Shown one piece after another: positions 52,946-61,606 of a DNA stretch of 64,000 nt (positions are counted from its first letter, which is position 1; each line of letters begins with the position of its first letter). The DNA is from RYN-122 sp963761655 (GTDB taxonomy: Bacteria; Actinomycetota; Actinomycetes; Mycobacteriales; SCTD01): NCBI GenBank assembly GCA_963761655.1, contig CAVXHI010000010.1, forward strand, positions 62,001-126,000. Direction: 5' to 3'. A program made the position numbers and the translations under genes. The notes beneath the pieces are model-generated. The model had not been told where the DNA came from and did not search any database. It saw only the letters and a list, made by a program, of their open reading frames with translations.

Positions 52946-55432
52946 GTGGCCCTCCCCGCCCCGAACCTCGACGACCGCCGCTTCCAGGACCTCGTCGACG
53001 ACGCCAAGCGCCTGGTGCAGCAGCGCTGCCCCGAGTGGACCGACCACAACGTCAGCGATCCCGGCGTCACGCTGATCGAGGTGTTCGCGTGGATGACCGA
53101 GCAGGTCGTCTACCGGCTCAACCGGGTGCCCGACCGGCTGCACACGACGTTCCTGGACCTGCTCGGCGTCACCACGTTCCCGGCGACGGCTGCCCGGGTC
53201 TCCCAGACGTTCTGGCTGTCCGCGCCGCAGCCGACCGCCGTCGTCGTCCCCGGAGGGACCCAGGTCTCGACACCACGTCCGCCCAGCGGCGACCCCGTCG
53301 TCTTCACCACGGTCGAGGACCTCCTCCTGCCGTCGGTGACCCTCGCGCACGTCCGCACCCTCGACGCCGAGGGGGCCGGGCGCGATGCGCGGACGGCCCT
53401 GCTGCGGGGCGACGGCGCGGTCTGCTTCTCGACGCCGCCGCAGGAGGGCGACGCGCTGCTGCTCGGGCTGTCGGAGCCCGCCGGCGGCTGCGCCGTCGCC
53501 CTGACCCTGGACTGCTCCACGGCCGGCGTCGGCGTCGACCCCGAGGACCCGCCGCTGCTCTGGGAGGCCTGGACGACCGACGGCTGGGCACCGTGCGAGC
53601 TCGAGCGCGACGGGACCGGAGGCTTCAACAAGCCGGGCGAGGTCCTCGTGCACGTGCCGCGAGGCCACCTGACGTCGTCGGTCGGCCGCGCGCGGGCGGC
53701 GTGGCTCCGTGTGCGGGTCGTGGAGGCTCGGTCGGACCAGCCGGGCTACAGCGCGAGCCCCCTCCTGCACAGCGCGGAGGCGTCCGTGCTGGGCGGGACG
53801 GTCGCCGCTGTCCACGCCGACCGCGTGCTCGGTGAGCTGGTCGGCACGAGCGAGGGGGTCGCCGGGCAGCGCTTCGCCCTGCAGCACGCCCCCGTCGTCC
53901 CGGGCGAGACGCCCGTCGTGGTCGAGGTGGCCGAGCCTCAGCAGGCGGGCGGGACCGCCTGGAGGACCTGGCAGGTCGTCACCGACTTCGGCGACTCCGG
54001 GCCCGGTGACCGGCACGTCGTGCTCGAGCAGCGGACCGGCGAGCTGTCGTTCGGTCCGGCCGTGCGCGAGCCCGACGGCGGGGTGCGGCAGCTCGGGCGG
54101 GTGCCCGAGGCGGGCGCTGCCGTGCGGGTGCGGGAGTACCGCACCGGGGGTGGGGCGCACGGCAACGTCGGACCGGGGAGCCTGGCGGTGCTGACGTCGT
54201 CCTTGCCCTACATCAGCGAGGTCGTCAACCGTCGTGCGGCCGCGGGCGGGCGGGACGCCGAGGACGTCGAGCAGGCCAAGGTCCGCGGACCGGTCGTGCT
54301 GCGCCACCGCGGGCGCGCGGTCACGGCCGAGGACTTCGAGCACCTGGCACGGGACGCGGCACCGGAGGTGGCCCGCGTCCGCGCGGTCACCGCCGGCGAG
54401 GGCTCCGAGGCCGGCGGGGTGCGCGTCCTGGTGGTGCCCGCGGTACCGCCGGCCGGTCGCCTCGAGTTCGGACAGCTCGTGCCGGACCCGTTGACGCTGC
54501 AGCGGGTCGCCGACGCCCTCGACGGTGTCCGGCTGCTCACGACGCGGGTCGTGGTGGAGCCGCCGTCCTACCAGGGGGTGACCGTCGTGGCGCGCGTGCG
54601 AGCAGCCTCGCGACAGCCCGCCTGGGCGGTCGAGGCCGCCGTGCACGCCGCTCTGGACCGGTGGTTCTCGCCGGTGGCCGGTGGTCCCGACGGTCAGGGC
54701 TGGCCGTTCGGCCGCACGGTCCACGTCGGTGAGGTGTACGGCCTGCTGCAGGCCGTCGAGGGGGTCGACCTGGTCGAGGACGCCCGCCTGTACGCCGCCG
54801 ACCCGGTCAGCGGGATGCGCGGCGACGCCGCCCAGCGGATCGAGCTCGACGGCAACGCGCTGGTGTTCTCCTTCGAGCACCAGGTGCGGGTGGTGCGTCG
54901 CGTGAGGGGCACCGTCCCGGGCCTGCCCACCCGCTACCCGCTGGGGCGCGAACTGCCCGCGCTCTACCAGGAGGACCCCTTCACCCAGCGCTTCCTCGGC
55001 GGCCTGGACGAGGTGCTGGCGCCGGTGCTCGCGGTCCTCGACTGCCTCGACGCCCACGTCGACCCCCGCACCGCGCCGCTGGACCTCGTGCGCTGGGTCG
55101 GCAGCTGGCTCGGTGTCGACGTCGACCCGGCCTGGCCGGGGGACAAGCAGCGGACCGTCGTGCGCGCTGCGGCGCGGGTGCACGCCGGCCGGGGGACGGC
55201 CACCGCACTGGTCGAGTGGCTCCTTCTGGTGCACGGCCTGCACGCCGAGGTCCTCGAGAGCGGCGGCGTGGCCGTCAGCGAGGTGCCCGGCGGCGCGCTG
55301 CCCGGCATGCCCGAGCCGGTCGTCCGGGTGCGGCTCAAGGGCGCGACCCCGGAGCAGGTGGAGGCCGTCCGGCCGCTGCTGCGAGCCTGGTGTCCGGCCC
55401 ACGTGGTGCTGACGGTCGAGGCTGCCGCGTGA
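52946..55432 (+). CDS. Baseplate protein J (gp6-like, Pvc11) joined to tail protein I domain (Pvc12)
   Basis: The 828-residue reading frame starts at GTG 52946. Residues about 1-645 are a gp6/J baseplate protein (RRFQDLVDDAKRLVQQRCPE, WTDHNVSDPGVTLIEVFAWM, TEQVVYRLNRVPDRLHTTFL, VVLRHRGRAVTAEDFEHLAR). Residues about 650-828 are a tail protein I-like domain (GLPTRYPLGRELPALYQEDP, FLGGLDEVLAPVLAVLDCLD). These are usually two genes in actinobacterial eCIS loci. At the junction (about 54,900) the bases GTGAGG could be a GTGA start/stop overlap if one base were lost upstream, so the fusion may be a sequence artefact. Confidence 0.88.
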   Translation: MALPAPNLDDRRFQDLVDDAKRLVQQRCPEWTDHNVSDPGVTLIEVFAWMTEQVVYRLNRVPDRLHTTFLDLLGVTTFPATAARVSQTFWLSAPQPTAVVVPGGTQVSTPRPPSGDPVVFTTVEDLLLPSVTLAHVRTLDAEGAGRDARTALLRGDGAVCFSTPPQEGDALLLGLSEPAGGCAVALTLDCSTAGVGVDPEDPPLLWEAWTTDGWAPCELERDGTGGFNKPGEVLVHVPRGHLTSSVGRARAAWLRVRVVEARSDQPGYSASPLLHSAEASVLGGTVAAVHADRVLGELVGTSEGVAGQRFALQHAPVVPGETPVVVEVAEPQQAGGTAWRTWQVVTDFGDSGPGDRHVVLEQRTGELSFGPAVREPDGGVRQLGRVPEAGAAVRVREYRTGGGAHGNVGPGSLAVLTSSLPYISEVVNRRAAAGGRDAEDVEQAKVRGPVVLRHRGRAVTAEDFEHLARDAAPEVARVRAVTAGEGSEAGGVRVLVVPAVPPAGRLEFGQLVPDPLTLQRVADALDGVRLLTTRVVVEPPSYQGVTVVARVRAASRQPAWAVEAAVHAALDRWFSPVAGGPDGQGWPFGRTVHVGEVYGLLQAVEGVDLVEDARLYAADPVSGMRGDAAQRIELDGNALVFSFEHQVRVVRRVRGTVPGLPTRYPLGRELPALYQEDPFTQRFLGGLDEVLAPVLAVLDCLDAHVDPRTAPLDLVRWVGSWLGVDVDPAWPGDKQRTVVRAAARVHAGRGTATALVEWLLLVHGLHAEVLESGGVAVSEVPGGALPGMPEPVVRVRLKGATPEQVEAVRPLLRAWCPAHVVLTVEAAA

Positions 55433-57414
55433 CGGCGCCCGCCGTGCTGTGCCCGCAGTGCACCTCGACGGTCGCCGACGGCGAGGAGTTCTGTCCCGTC
55501 TGCGGCGACTTCCTGGGGTGGCGCGGGGAGGTCCCCGTTCCCGAGCTGGTCGCGTGCCTGCAGCGAGCAGGAGCAGGCGCCGCCCGCCAGCAGGACCCGC
55601 TCGAGCGGTACCGGCAGGCGCGCGCCGTCGCCGAGGAACGGGCGGCGTCGGCGCACGCGGAGGCCGCGAAGGCGCAGGTCCGGCTCGAGCGCACCCGACG
55701 TCGTGGCGCCAGCGCCCGCCGCCGTCTGGAGCGGCTCGAGGCCGAGCTGCCGGCGGCCGAGGAGCGGGTGCGGGACGTGGTGTCGGCGGTGGAGCGGGCG
55801 GCTGCCGGGGCGCGACGGGCCACCAGCGCAGCGCAGGGGAGCACCGGCCCGCGCCGCGAGGAGCTGCGCAAGCGCGCTCGCGAGGCGGCTCGCGCCGAGA
55901 GTGCGCGCCAGGTCCGCGGCCCTGCAGGCGCAGGAGGCGCTCGCGACGCTGTCCGGGGTGCTGCTCGGGCGTCCGCGCCGAGGTGGCGGCGCGCTCCCGC
56001 CGAGGCGGGCAGCGCCCAGCGCGCCCGCGACGTCGGCCCGCGCCGAGGCCGTCGCCGCCCAGGCCGAGGCGCTGGCTGCCGGTGCGGAGCTGGCCCTGCA
56101 GGAGCGGCTGCTGGCCAGCTGCGTGCGACCCCGCGCCGGGTCGTGGCGCTGCCCGGAGGAGGCAGAGCGGGAGCTGCGCGAGCAGGCGCAGCAGGAGGCC
56201 GACCGGGCGGCGCCAGGACGCCGAGCGCCGGGCGGGCGCCGCCGAGCGGCGGCAGCGCCGGCGGGCCGAGCGCGAGGACGAGCGCGCGACCAGGCCGAGC
56301 AGCAGGCGGACGAGCGCGAGCTCGGGGAGGTCACGGGCCGGCGCGGGACAGGCCGAGCGCGCCGCCGTCGTCGCCGAGCGGGCAGGGCAGGACCAGCCCG
56401 CTCCTGCCCGACCTGCCGCAGCAGGTGGTGGCCGGCGCCGTCCGCGCTCCCGCCGCACGCTCTGCTGGACGACGACGACGAGCAGCCCGGCGCGCTGCCC
56501 CCGGTAGAGGTCCGTCGCCGGGTGCGTCGCCGAGCGGTCCCCCTCGTCGAGCCCGACGACGGGCCGCTCGCGTGCCCGTCCTGCGGCGTCCGGCAACGCC
56601 GCGGGTCGCCACCTGTGCCGGGCCTGCGGGACGGCCCTGTCGGTGACGGCTGCTCCGGCCGCCACGCAGGTCCGGCTCGGCTGGTGGCGCGCGGCTGCTC
56701 GCCTGGTTGCGGCGGGTGCTGCGGCTGCGGCCCCGTCCCGACGGCGACGGGTTCGTCCCCGCGGGGGCCCGCCCCGTGCCCGGGGGCAACCGGCGGACGG
56801 CGGCAGCGGTCCGGCGCGCCCAGGTCGGCGGGGCCGCAGTGCTGCGGGGTGGCCTGCCCCGCGCAGGCCTCGTCGCTGCCGTCGTCGCGCTCGTCCTGCT
56901 CCTGCTGGTCGTCCTGACGCCGCTCGGCGGCATGCTGCGCGACGCCGTCACGGGTGGCCGGGAGTCCGTGCAGCGGGTGGCGCGGGTCGAGACCCCGGTG
57001 GCCGCGCTGCGGACCCGCGCCTCCAGCACCCGCCGCACCAGTGCGCCGGCGCTCGCCGTCGACGGCGACCCGTCGACGTCGTGGACCCCTGCCCGCGCCC
57101 CGGGCGGCGGCACCCGACTGGGGCTCGCCCTGCTCGCCCCTACCGACCTCGTGGCCATCAGGCTCACGAGCGCCGCTGGCACGGGGCGTCCCCGGCCCGC
57201 ATCGGTCACGATCCACACGACGGGGGAGGCACCGATCGTGCTCCGCCTGCGCGACACGCTCGAGCCGCAGCGCTTCCCGGTCCGGCTGCGGGGGGTGACC
57301 GACGTCAGGATCCGGATCGACGACCTGTACCCGGGCACCACGCCCGGGCTGTCCGCCGGCTTCGCCGAGGTCGCGCTGCTGACCCTCGCGCCCCGACCGC
57401 GGGGACGCGGCTAG
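55429..57414 (+). CDS. Zinc-ribbon, coiled-coil, transmembrane, discoidin-like eCIS protein, several apparent frameshifts
   Basis: Read piecewise from GTG 55429. N-terminal zinc ribbon: VLCPQCTSTVADGEEFCPVC. A long charged Ala/Arg/Glu helical region follows (VEERAASAHAEAAKAQV-like, then EEAERELREQAQQEADRAA). A second ribbon reads LACPSCGV and, after a one-base shift near 56592, NAAGRHLCRACGTALSV. One membrane helix is seen (LVAAVVALVLLLLVVLTPLG, near 56,875-56,935), then an F5/8-type beta domain (SSTRRTSAPALAVDGDPSTS, TDVRIRIDDLYPGTTPGLSA). Further shifts lie near 55905, 56205 and 56430. The layout resembles the membrane component CisA described for Streptomyces CIS, from memory, and could anchor or trigger the particle at the membrane. 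Confidence 0.72.
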
Positions 57415-58334
57415 AAGAAGACGCTGCGGCGCTGCATGAGCAGGGTGTAGAGCGTCGACTGGATGGTCTCGCGCACCTGGTCGGTCAGGTTGAAGACCAG
57501 CATCGGGTCGTCGGCCGCGCCCGGCCCGAGCGACGCCGTCTCGATCGGCTCGCCGAACTCGATGATCCACTTGCTCGGCAGCGGGACGAGGCCGAGCAGG
57601 CCGAACAGCGGGAACAGCGGCGTGATCGGGGCGTAGGGCAGGCCGAGCACGCGGGCGAGCGTCTTGGCGTTGCCGACCATCGGGTAGATCTCCTCGGCGC
57701 CGACGATCGACACCGGGATGATCGGCTTGCCGGTGCGCAGGGCGGCCGAGACGAACCCGCCGCGGCCGAAGCGCTGCAGCTTGTACCGCTCGCTGAACGG
57801 CTTGCCGATCCCCTTGAAGCCCTCGGGGAAGACCCCGACCAGCTCGCCGTCGGACAGCAGGCGCTCGGCGTCGGCGTTGCAGGCCAGGGTGTTGCCGGCC
57901 TTGCGGGCGAGCGGCGCGACGACGGGGAGCCGGAACACGAGGTCGGCGGCGAGCATCCGCAGGTGGCGGTGCGCGGGGTGGTGGTCGAGCAGGGCGAGCG
58001 CCGTCATGAGGCCGTCGACGGGGACGGTCCCGGAGTGGTTCGCGACGACGAGGGCGCCACCGACGTCGGGGACGTTCTCCAGGCCGCGCGTCTCCACTCG
58101 GAACCAGCTCTTGTAGAGCGGCCGCAGCGGAGGCGCCAGCAGGTGCTCGGTGAGGTCGGGGTCGAACCCGAAGTCGTCGACCTCGTAGTCGCCGGTCAGC
58201 CGGCGGCGCAGGAAGGCGAGCGCGTGGGCCAGGGCACGCTCGGTGTCGGACTCGACCGGCTCGGGCTCGGGCGCAGCGGACGGGCCGCCGGCGCGGGACG
58301 GCAGCGGGATGACCTTGCCGAGGGGCTCAGGCAC
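57411..58334 (-). CDS. Lysophospholipid acyltransferase-family protein
   Basis: The 307-residue product has the PlsC-type motifs GALVVANHSGTVPVDGLMTA (HX4D class, here NHSGTVPVD), ELVGVFPEGFKGIGKPFSER and KPIIPVSIVGAEEIYPMVGN. GTG 58334 overlaps the epimerase stop by 8 bases. It probably acylates a lysophospholipid or glycolipid at the inner membrane. Its stop shares the palindrome CTAG with the convergent eCIS gene stop. The same pair, epimerase then acyltransferase, is found in mycobacteria (Rv0501-Rv0502, from memory). Confidence 0.88.
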   Translation of the reverse strand: MPEPLGKVIPLPSRAGGPSAAPEPEPVESDTERALAHALAFLRRRLTGDYEVDDFGFDPDLTEHLLAPPLRPLYKSWFRVETRGLENVPDVGGALVVANHSGTVPVDGLMTALALLDHHPAHRHLRMLAADLVFRLPVVAPLARKAGNTLACNADAERLLSDGELVGVFPEGFKGIGKPFSERYKLQRFGRGGFVSAALRTGKPIIPVSIVGAEEIYPMVGNAKTLARVLGLPYAPITPLFPLFGLLGLVPLPSKWIIEFGEPIETASLGPGAADDPMLVFNLTDQVRETIQSTLYTLLMQRRSVFF

Positions 58335-59399
58335 GGGGGGCTCCAGACGCGGCGGTGCGGGGGCCGGGGAACAGCCGCCCGGCGAGGTCGAGGACGCGCT
58401 CCTCGAGGACGGACGCGACCTCGGCGGCGAGCAGGGGGCCGGGGCTGCGGGTGGCGGCGAAGTCGTCGAAGGCCTCGAGGGTCGGGCGCGGGCCCCACCC
58501 GAGCCGTGCCTGCAGGCGCGAGACGTCGACGACCCGGCCGTGCGAGAGGTAGCGCATCTGCTCGGGGAGACACGTCGACGAGGCCGGCCGAGCGGATGCC
58601 CCGGGCGACGAGGTCGACCAGCGGGGACAGCACGGGCACGGACGGGCGGCCGAGGCGGCGGACCGCCTGCGACAGCAGCAGCACGCCGGAACCCCCGACG
58701 TTGTACGTGCCCGGGTGGTCCTCGACGCTGGCCCGGCGCAGGACCTCGAGGCCGTCGTCCTCGTGGCACAGCTGCAGGCGCGGGTCGAAGCCGAGCACGG
58801 TCGGGACGACGGGGAGCGAGAAGTACCGGGTCAGCGGCGTCGTGATCGAGGGGCCGATGAAGTTGGTGAAGCGCAGCAGCGACAGGGTGACGTCGGGCCG
58901 GCGCCGGCCGAACCCGCGCACGTAGCCCTCGACCTCGACGGCGTCCTTCGCGTAGCCCGACTTCGGCAGCGCCGCGGGGCTCGACGTCCTCGGTGAACAG
59001 GGCGGGGTCGCGCGGGCTGGAGCCGTACACCGCGGTGGTGCTCTTGACGACGAGCTTGCGCATGCTCGGGGCCTTCTGGCAGGCCGCGAGCAGCTGCATC
59101 GTCCCGATGACGTTGATCTCCTTCATCGCCGTCCGGCCCCCGACGCCCTCGGGCGTGGCGATGACGTTCATGTGGACCACGGTGTCGACCGAGGCCTGCG
59201 CGATGACCTTGGCGATCAGCGGGTTGCGGATGTCGGCCCGGACGAACTCGGTGCGGCCCAGCAGCCGCTGCGCCTCGGGCGGCGGCGGGACGGTGTCGAC
59301 GCCGATGACGCGCTCGACGGAGTCGTCCTCGGCGAGCAGGGCGGCGAGGCGGGTGCCGAGGTAGCGGCTCACCCCCGTCACGAGGACGACGCGGCTCAT
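58327..59399 (-). CDS. NAD-dependent epimerase/dehydratase, broken by two apparent frameshifts
   Basis: The Rossmann N-terminus is RVVLVTGVSRYLGTRLAALL, with VDTVVHMNVIATPEGVGGRT and the catalytic region KLVVKSTTAVYGSSPRDPAL. After a shift near 58973 it continues RPDVTLSLLRFTNFIGPSIT and DDGLEVLRRASVEDHPGTYN. After another near 58570 it ends MRYLSHGRVVDVSRLQARLG and a helical tail. Joined, it is about 357 residues, normal for the GalE-like extended SDR group next to acyltransferases in actinobacteria. The sugar substrate is unknown. One-base repairs at both sites restore the expected protein. Confidence 0.85.
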
Positions 59400-59447
59400 G
59401 CGGGCTCCTCGGGGGCGTCGGCGGAGCCCCAGACTACCGGCGCGGGG

Positions 59448-60303
59448 TCAGGCGGGTCCGGCCGGCGTCAGGGTGGGACGGTCCTGCTGCACGACCCGGG
59501 CGAGCACCAGCGGGTCGGCCCGGCGGGCCCGGAGCGCGACGGCGGCGCTGCCCTGGTTGACCGCGACCGTGATCGTCCGGAAGGAGTCCTCGCAGACCGC
59601 GAGACGCCCTCGGGGGACCTCGCCGTAGGTCAGGCGGAACGGCGCGCGCAGGGTCTTGCCGCCCACCCGCAGCTCGACGTCGTCGCCGAGGTGCATCCCG
59701 GCGGCCTCGAGGTCGGCGGCCTGCACGTTGAGCGTCAGGTTGCCGAAGTGGTCGACCTGCGCGACCTCGCCGTGGACGTGGTCGTCGTCGACCTCGGGGG
59801 CACGGACGGCCAGCCGGACCAGGTCCTCGACCGCGACCTCCGAGCCGACCTGCTCGAGCGGGAGCCCGGAGGCCAGCCGCGCCGCGACCGGGGAGAACAC
59901 GTCGCGGCCCCGGAAGGTGCGCGCGGGCCGGGGGAGCCACAGGGCCGGGTCGTCGAGCACCCGCGCCGCGACCGACCCCGCCCGCAGCCTCCCAGGCCTG
60001 GCTGGTGAGGCCGTTGTCCGGCGACACGAACGTCGAGCCGTCGGCCGTGCGCACGGCGACACCCCGCACGGGAGAGGCCCCGAACGGGTCGACGAGCGCG
60101 AGGTGCACCGCCGGGGACGGCAGGTAGGGCACGGCACTGGCGAGCACCGCCGCGCCCTGCTCGACGTCCTGCGGCTGCACCAGGTGCAGCACGTCGAGGA
60201 CGCGCACCTCAGGGGCCGTGCGGGCGATGACGCCCTTGCACACCCCGAGGAACGCGTCCTCGTAGCCGTAGTCCGACAGGAAGGTCAGCCAGGGAGTGCT
60301 CAC
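59448..60303 (-). CDS. SAM hydrolase / SAM hydroxide adenosyltransferase family, one apparent frameshift
   Basis: This DUF62-type enzyme splits S-adenosylmethionine to adenosine and methionine. The N-terminal half (ATG 60303) reads WLTFLSDYGYEDAFLGVCKG, VLDVLHLVQPQDVEQGAAVL, VHLALVDPFGASPVRGVAVR and FVSPDNGLTSQAWEAAGG. The C-terminal half in another frame has RGRDVFSPVAARLASGLPLE and VAQVDHFGNLTLNVQAADLE. The shift is near 59985. About 284 residues joined, a usual length. It stands between bS22 and the epimerase gene. Confidence 0.84.
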
Positions 60304-60321
60304 AGGCCGACCCTAGAGGGA

Positions 60322-60420
60322 CTACTTCTTGTTGCGACGCTGGACGCGGGTCTTCTTCAGCAGCTTGCGGTGCTTCTTCTTGGCCATCCGCTTGCGGCGC
60401 TTCTTGATGACGGAACCCAC
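60322..60420 (-). CDS. Small ribosomal protein bS22 (AURKAIP1/COX24-like)
   Basis: A 32-residue, extremely basic peptide (GSVIKKRRKRMAKKKHRKLL, then KKTRVQRRNKK) is read from GTG 60420 to TAG 60322-60324. It matches the actinobacterial bS22 protein found on mycobacterial 30S subunits, which begins MGSVIKKRRKRM. It lies next to the HTH gene, the same order as Rv0500A-Rv0500B. It is easily missed because of its length. Confidence 0.9.
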   Translation of the reverse strand: MGSVIKKRRKRMAKKKHRKLLKKTRVQRRNKK

Positions 60421-60477
60421 GTGGAAACCTCAGCTCAGGGGATCAGGACGGACGGGCCAGCGTACAGGGGGGCGCGG

Positions 60478-60693
60478 TCAGCCCGTCGACGGGAAGGCGC
60501 CACGCAGGTACTCGTCGACCACCCGCTCGGGGACGCGGAAGGACCGGCCGACGCGCACGGACGGCAGCTCGCCGCTGTGCACCAGCCGGTAGACGGTCAT
60601 GCGGGAGACGCGCAGCAGACCCGCGACCTCCGCGACCGTGAGGAACTTGAGGTCGTGCAGCTCGCCGTGCGTCGTTCCGTCACCCGTGCCCAC
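60478..60693 (-). CDS. Excisionase/BldC-like helix-turn-helix DNA-binding protein
   Basis: The product is about 71 residues (start uncertain: GTG 60693 used, GTG 60708 or the open frame to 60762 possible). The MerR-like winged HTH is FLTVAEVAGLLRVSRMTVYR, LVHSGELPSVRVGRSFRVPE, RVVDEYLRGA. Small single-domain HTH proteins of this kind are conserved beside bS22 in actinobacteria. It probably binds DNA as a multimer; targets unknown. A 57-base gap separates it from bS22. Confidence 0.83.
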   Translation of the reverse strand: MGTGDGTTHGELHDLKFLTVAEVAGLLRVSRMTVYRLVHSGELPSVRVGRSFRVPERVVDEYLRGAFPSTG

Positions 60694-60832
60694 AAGGACA
60701 GCACCCACCGTCTGCTCGCGGCGCGGTCGGCGGCTTCCCCACCGTCGACGACGATCACGCACGAGCCGCGCGAGCGTAGCGGGCGCGCCTCCCCCGCACC
60801 AGCACCCGGATGGGCTAAGGGGTCCACGCGGT

Positions 60833-61606
60833 CTACCAGGAGGTCAGGAACGCGCTCAGCGGGTCGTAGAGGTGCGGCAGGACGTTGTCGTCGAGCCCGA
60901 CCGTGGTGAGCGGCAGGCCCTCGTCCTGGGCGACGAACAGGGCGGGGTCGTTGCAGTCGGCGAACCCCAGGGTCTCGATCCCGGCCGAGGCGGCCGCGCC
61001 GGCCCAGCCGTGGTCGGCCAGCACGAGGTCGGGCGGGGTGTCGAGCTCCCCCAGGACGGCCCGCATGGGCTCGGCCAGGTGCGTGTGGAGCAGGGACCCT
61101 CCGGCCGACAGCACGTGGACGCCGTTGAGGGCGCGCACGTGGCGGGGACGGCGCCGGGTCCAGGCGTTGTCCTCCTCCCACGGGAGCGTCCAGTCGGGGG
61201 CGGTGACGAGGACGGTCGCCCCGGCGGCACGCAGGGCGGCGGCCACGGCGAGGTGGATCACGAGGATCCCGGTGGGGTGGCCGGTCGCGACCAGCACGCG
61301 CTCGCGCCGCTCCGCCGCCTGCCCGAGCCGCACCCGCAGGCGCTCCAGGGCCGCCAGCGTCAGGTCGACGTCGATGGTGTCCTGGCCGCGGTCGAACGCC
61401 GGGTCGGGGTGGACGCCGCACAGCCGGGACATGACCTCGAGGACGTCGTCGCGGGTGTACGTCCGCCCGAGCTCGAGGCCGAAGTCGTACTCGCGGCGCC
61501 GGTCGAGCATCCGCTGGAAGTTCCGCAGGTTCTCCTCGCGCGGGGTGACGACGTCGCCGCAGATCCGGCTGTCGAGCAGGTGCCGGCGCAGCTCAGCCCT
61601 GTTCAT
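60833..61606 (-). CDS. Actinobacterial phosphatase-family protein
   Basis: The 257-residue product (RAELRRHLLDSRICGDVVTP, RVLVATGHPTGILVIHLAVA, VTAPDWTLPWEEDNAWTRRR, VLADHGWAGAAASAGIETLG, FADCNDPALFVAQDEGLPLT) matches a conserved actinobacterial family annotated as phosphatase, as I recall. GH, DHG and DCND look like conserved polar residues, but the catalytic set is not established by sequence alone. ATG 61606 overlaps the acuC stop by 14 bases, so the two are probably cotranscribed. Confidence 0.72.
   Translation of the reverse strand: MNRAELRRHLLDSRICGDVVTPREENLRNFQRMLDRRREYDFGLELGRTYTRDDVLEVMSRLCGVHPDPAFDRGQDTIDVDLTLAALERLRVRLGQAAERRERVLVATGHPTGILVIHLAVAAALRAAGATVLVTAPDWTLPWEEDNAWTRRRPRHVRALNGVHVLSAGGSLLHTHLAEPMRAVLGELDTPPDLVLADHGWAGAAASAGIETLGFADCNDPALFVAQDEGLPLTTVGLDDNVLPHLYDPLSAFLTSW

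Noticed and set aside
41385..55432. Prophage or type VI secretion system
   Set aside because: No capsid, portal, terminase, integrase, TssJLM or ClpV; DUF4255, DUF4157-type and Pvc15-like ATPases mark it as an eCIS.
52919..57570. Long minus-strand frames opposite the baseplate genes
   Set aside because: Antisense shadows of gp6/tail protein I and the zinc-ribbon gene; no family signature.
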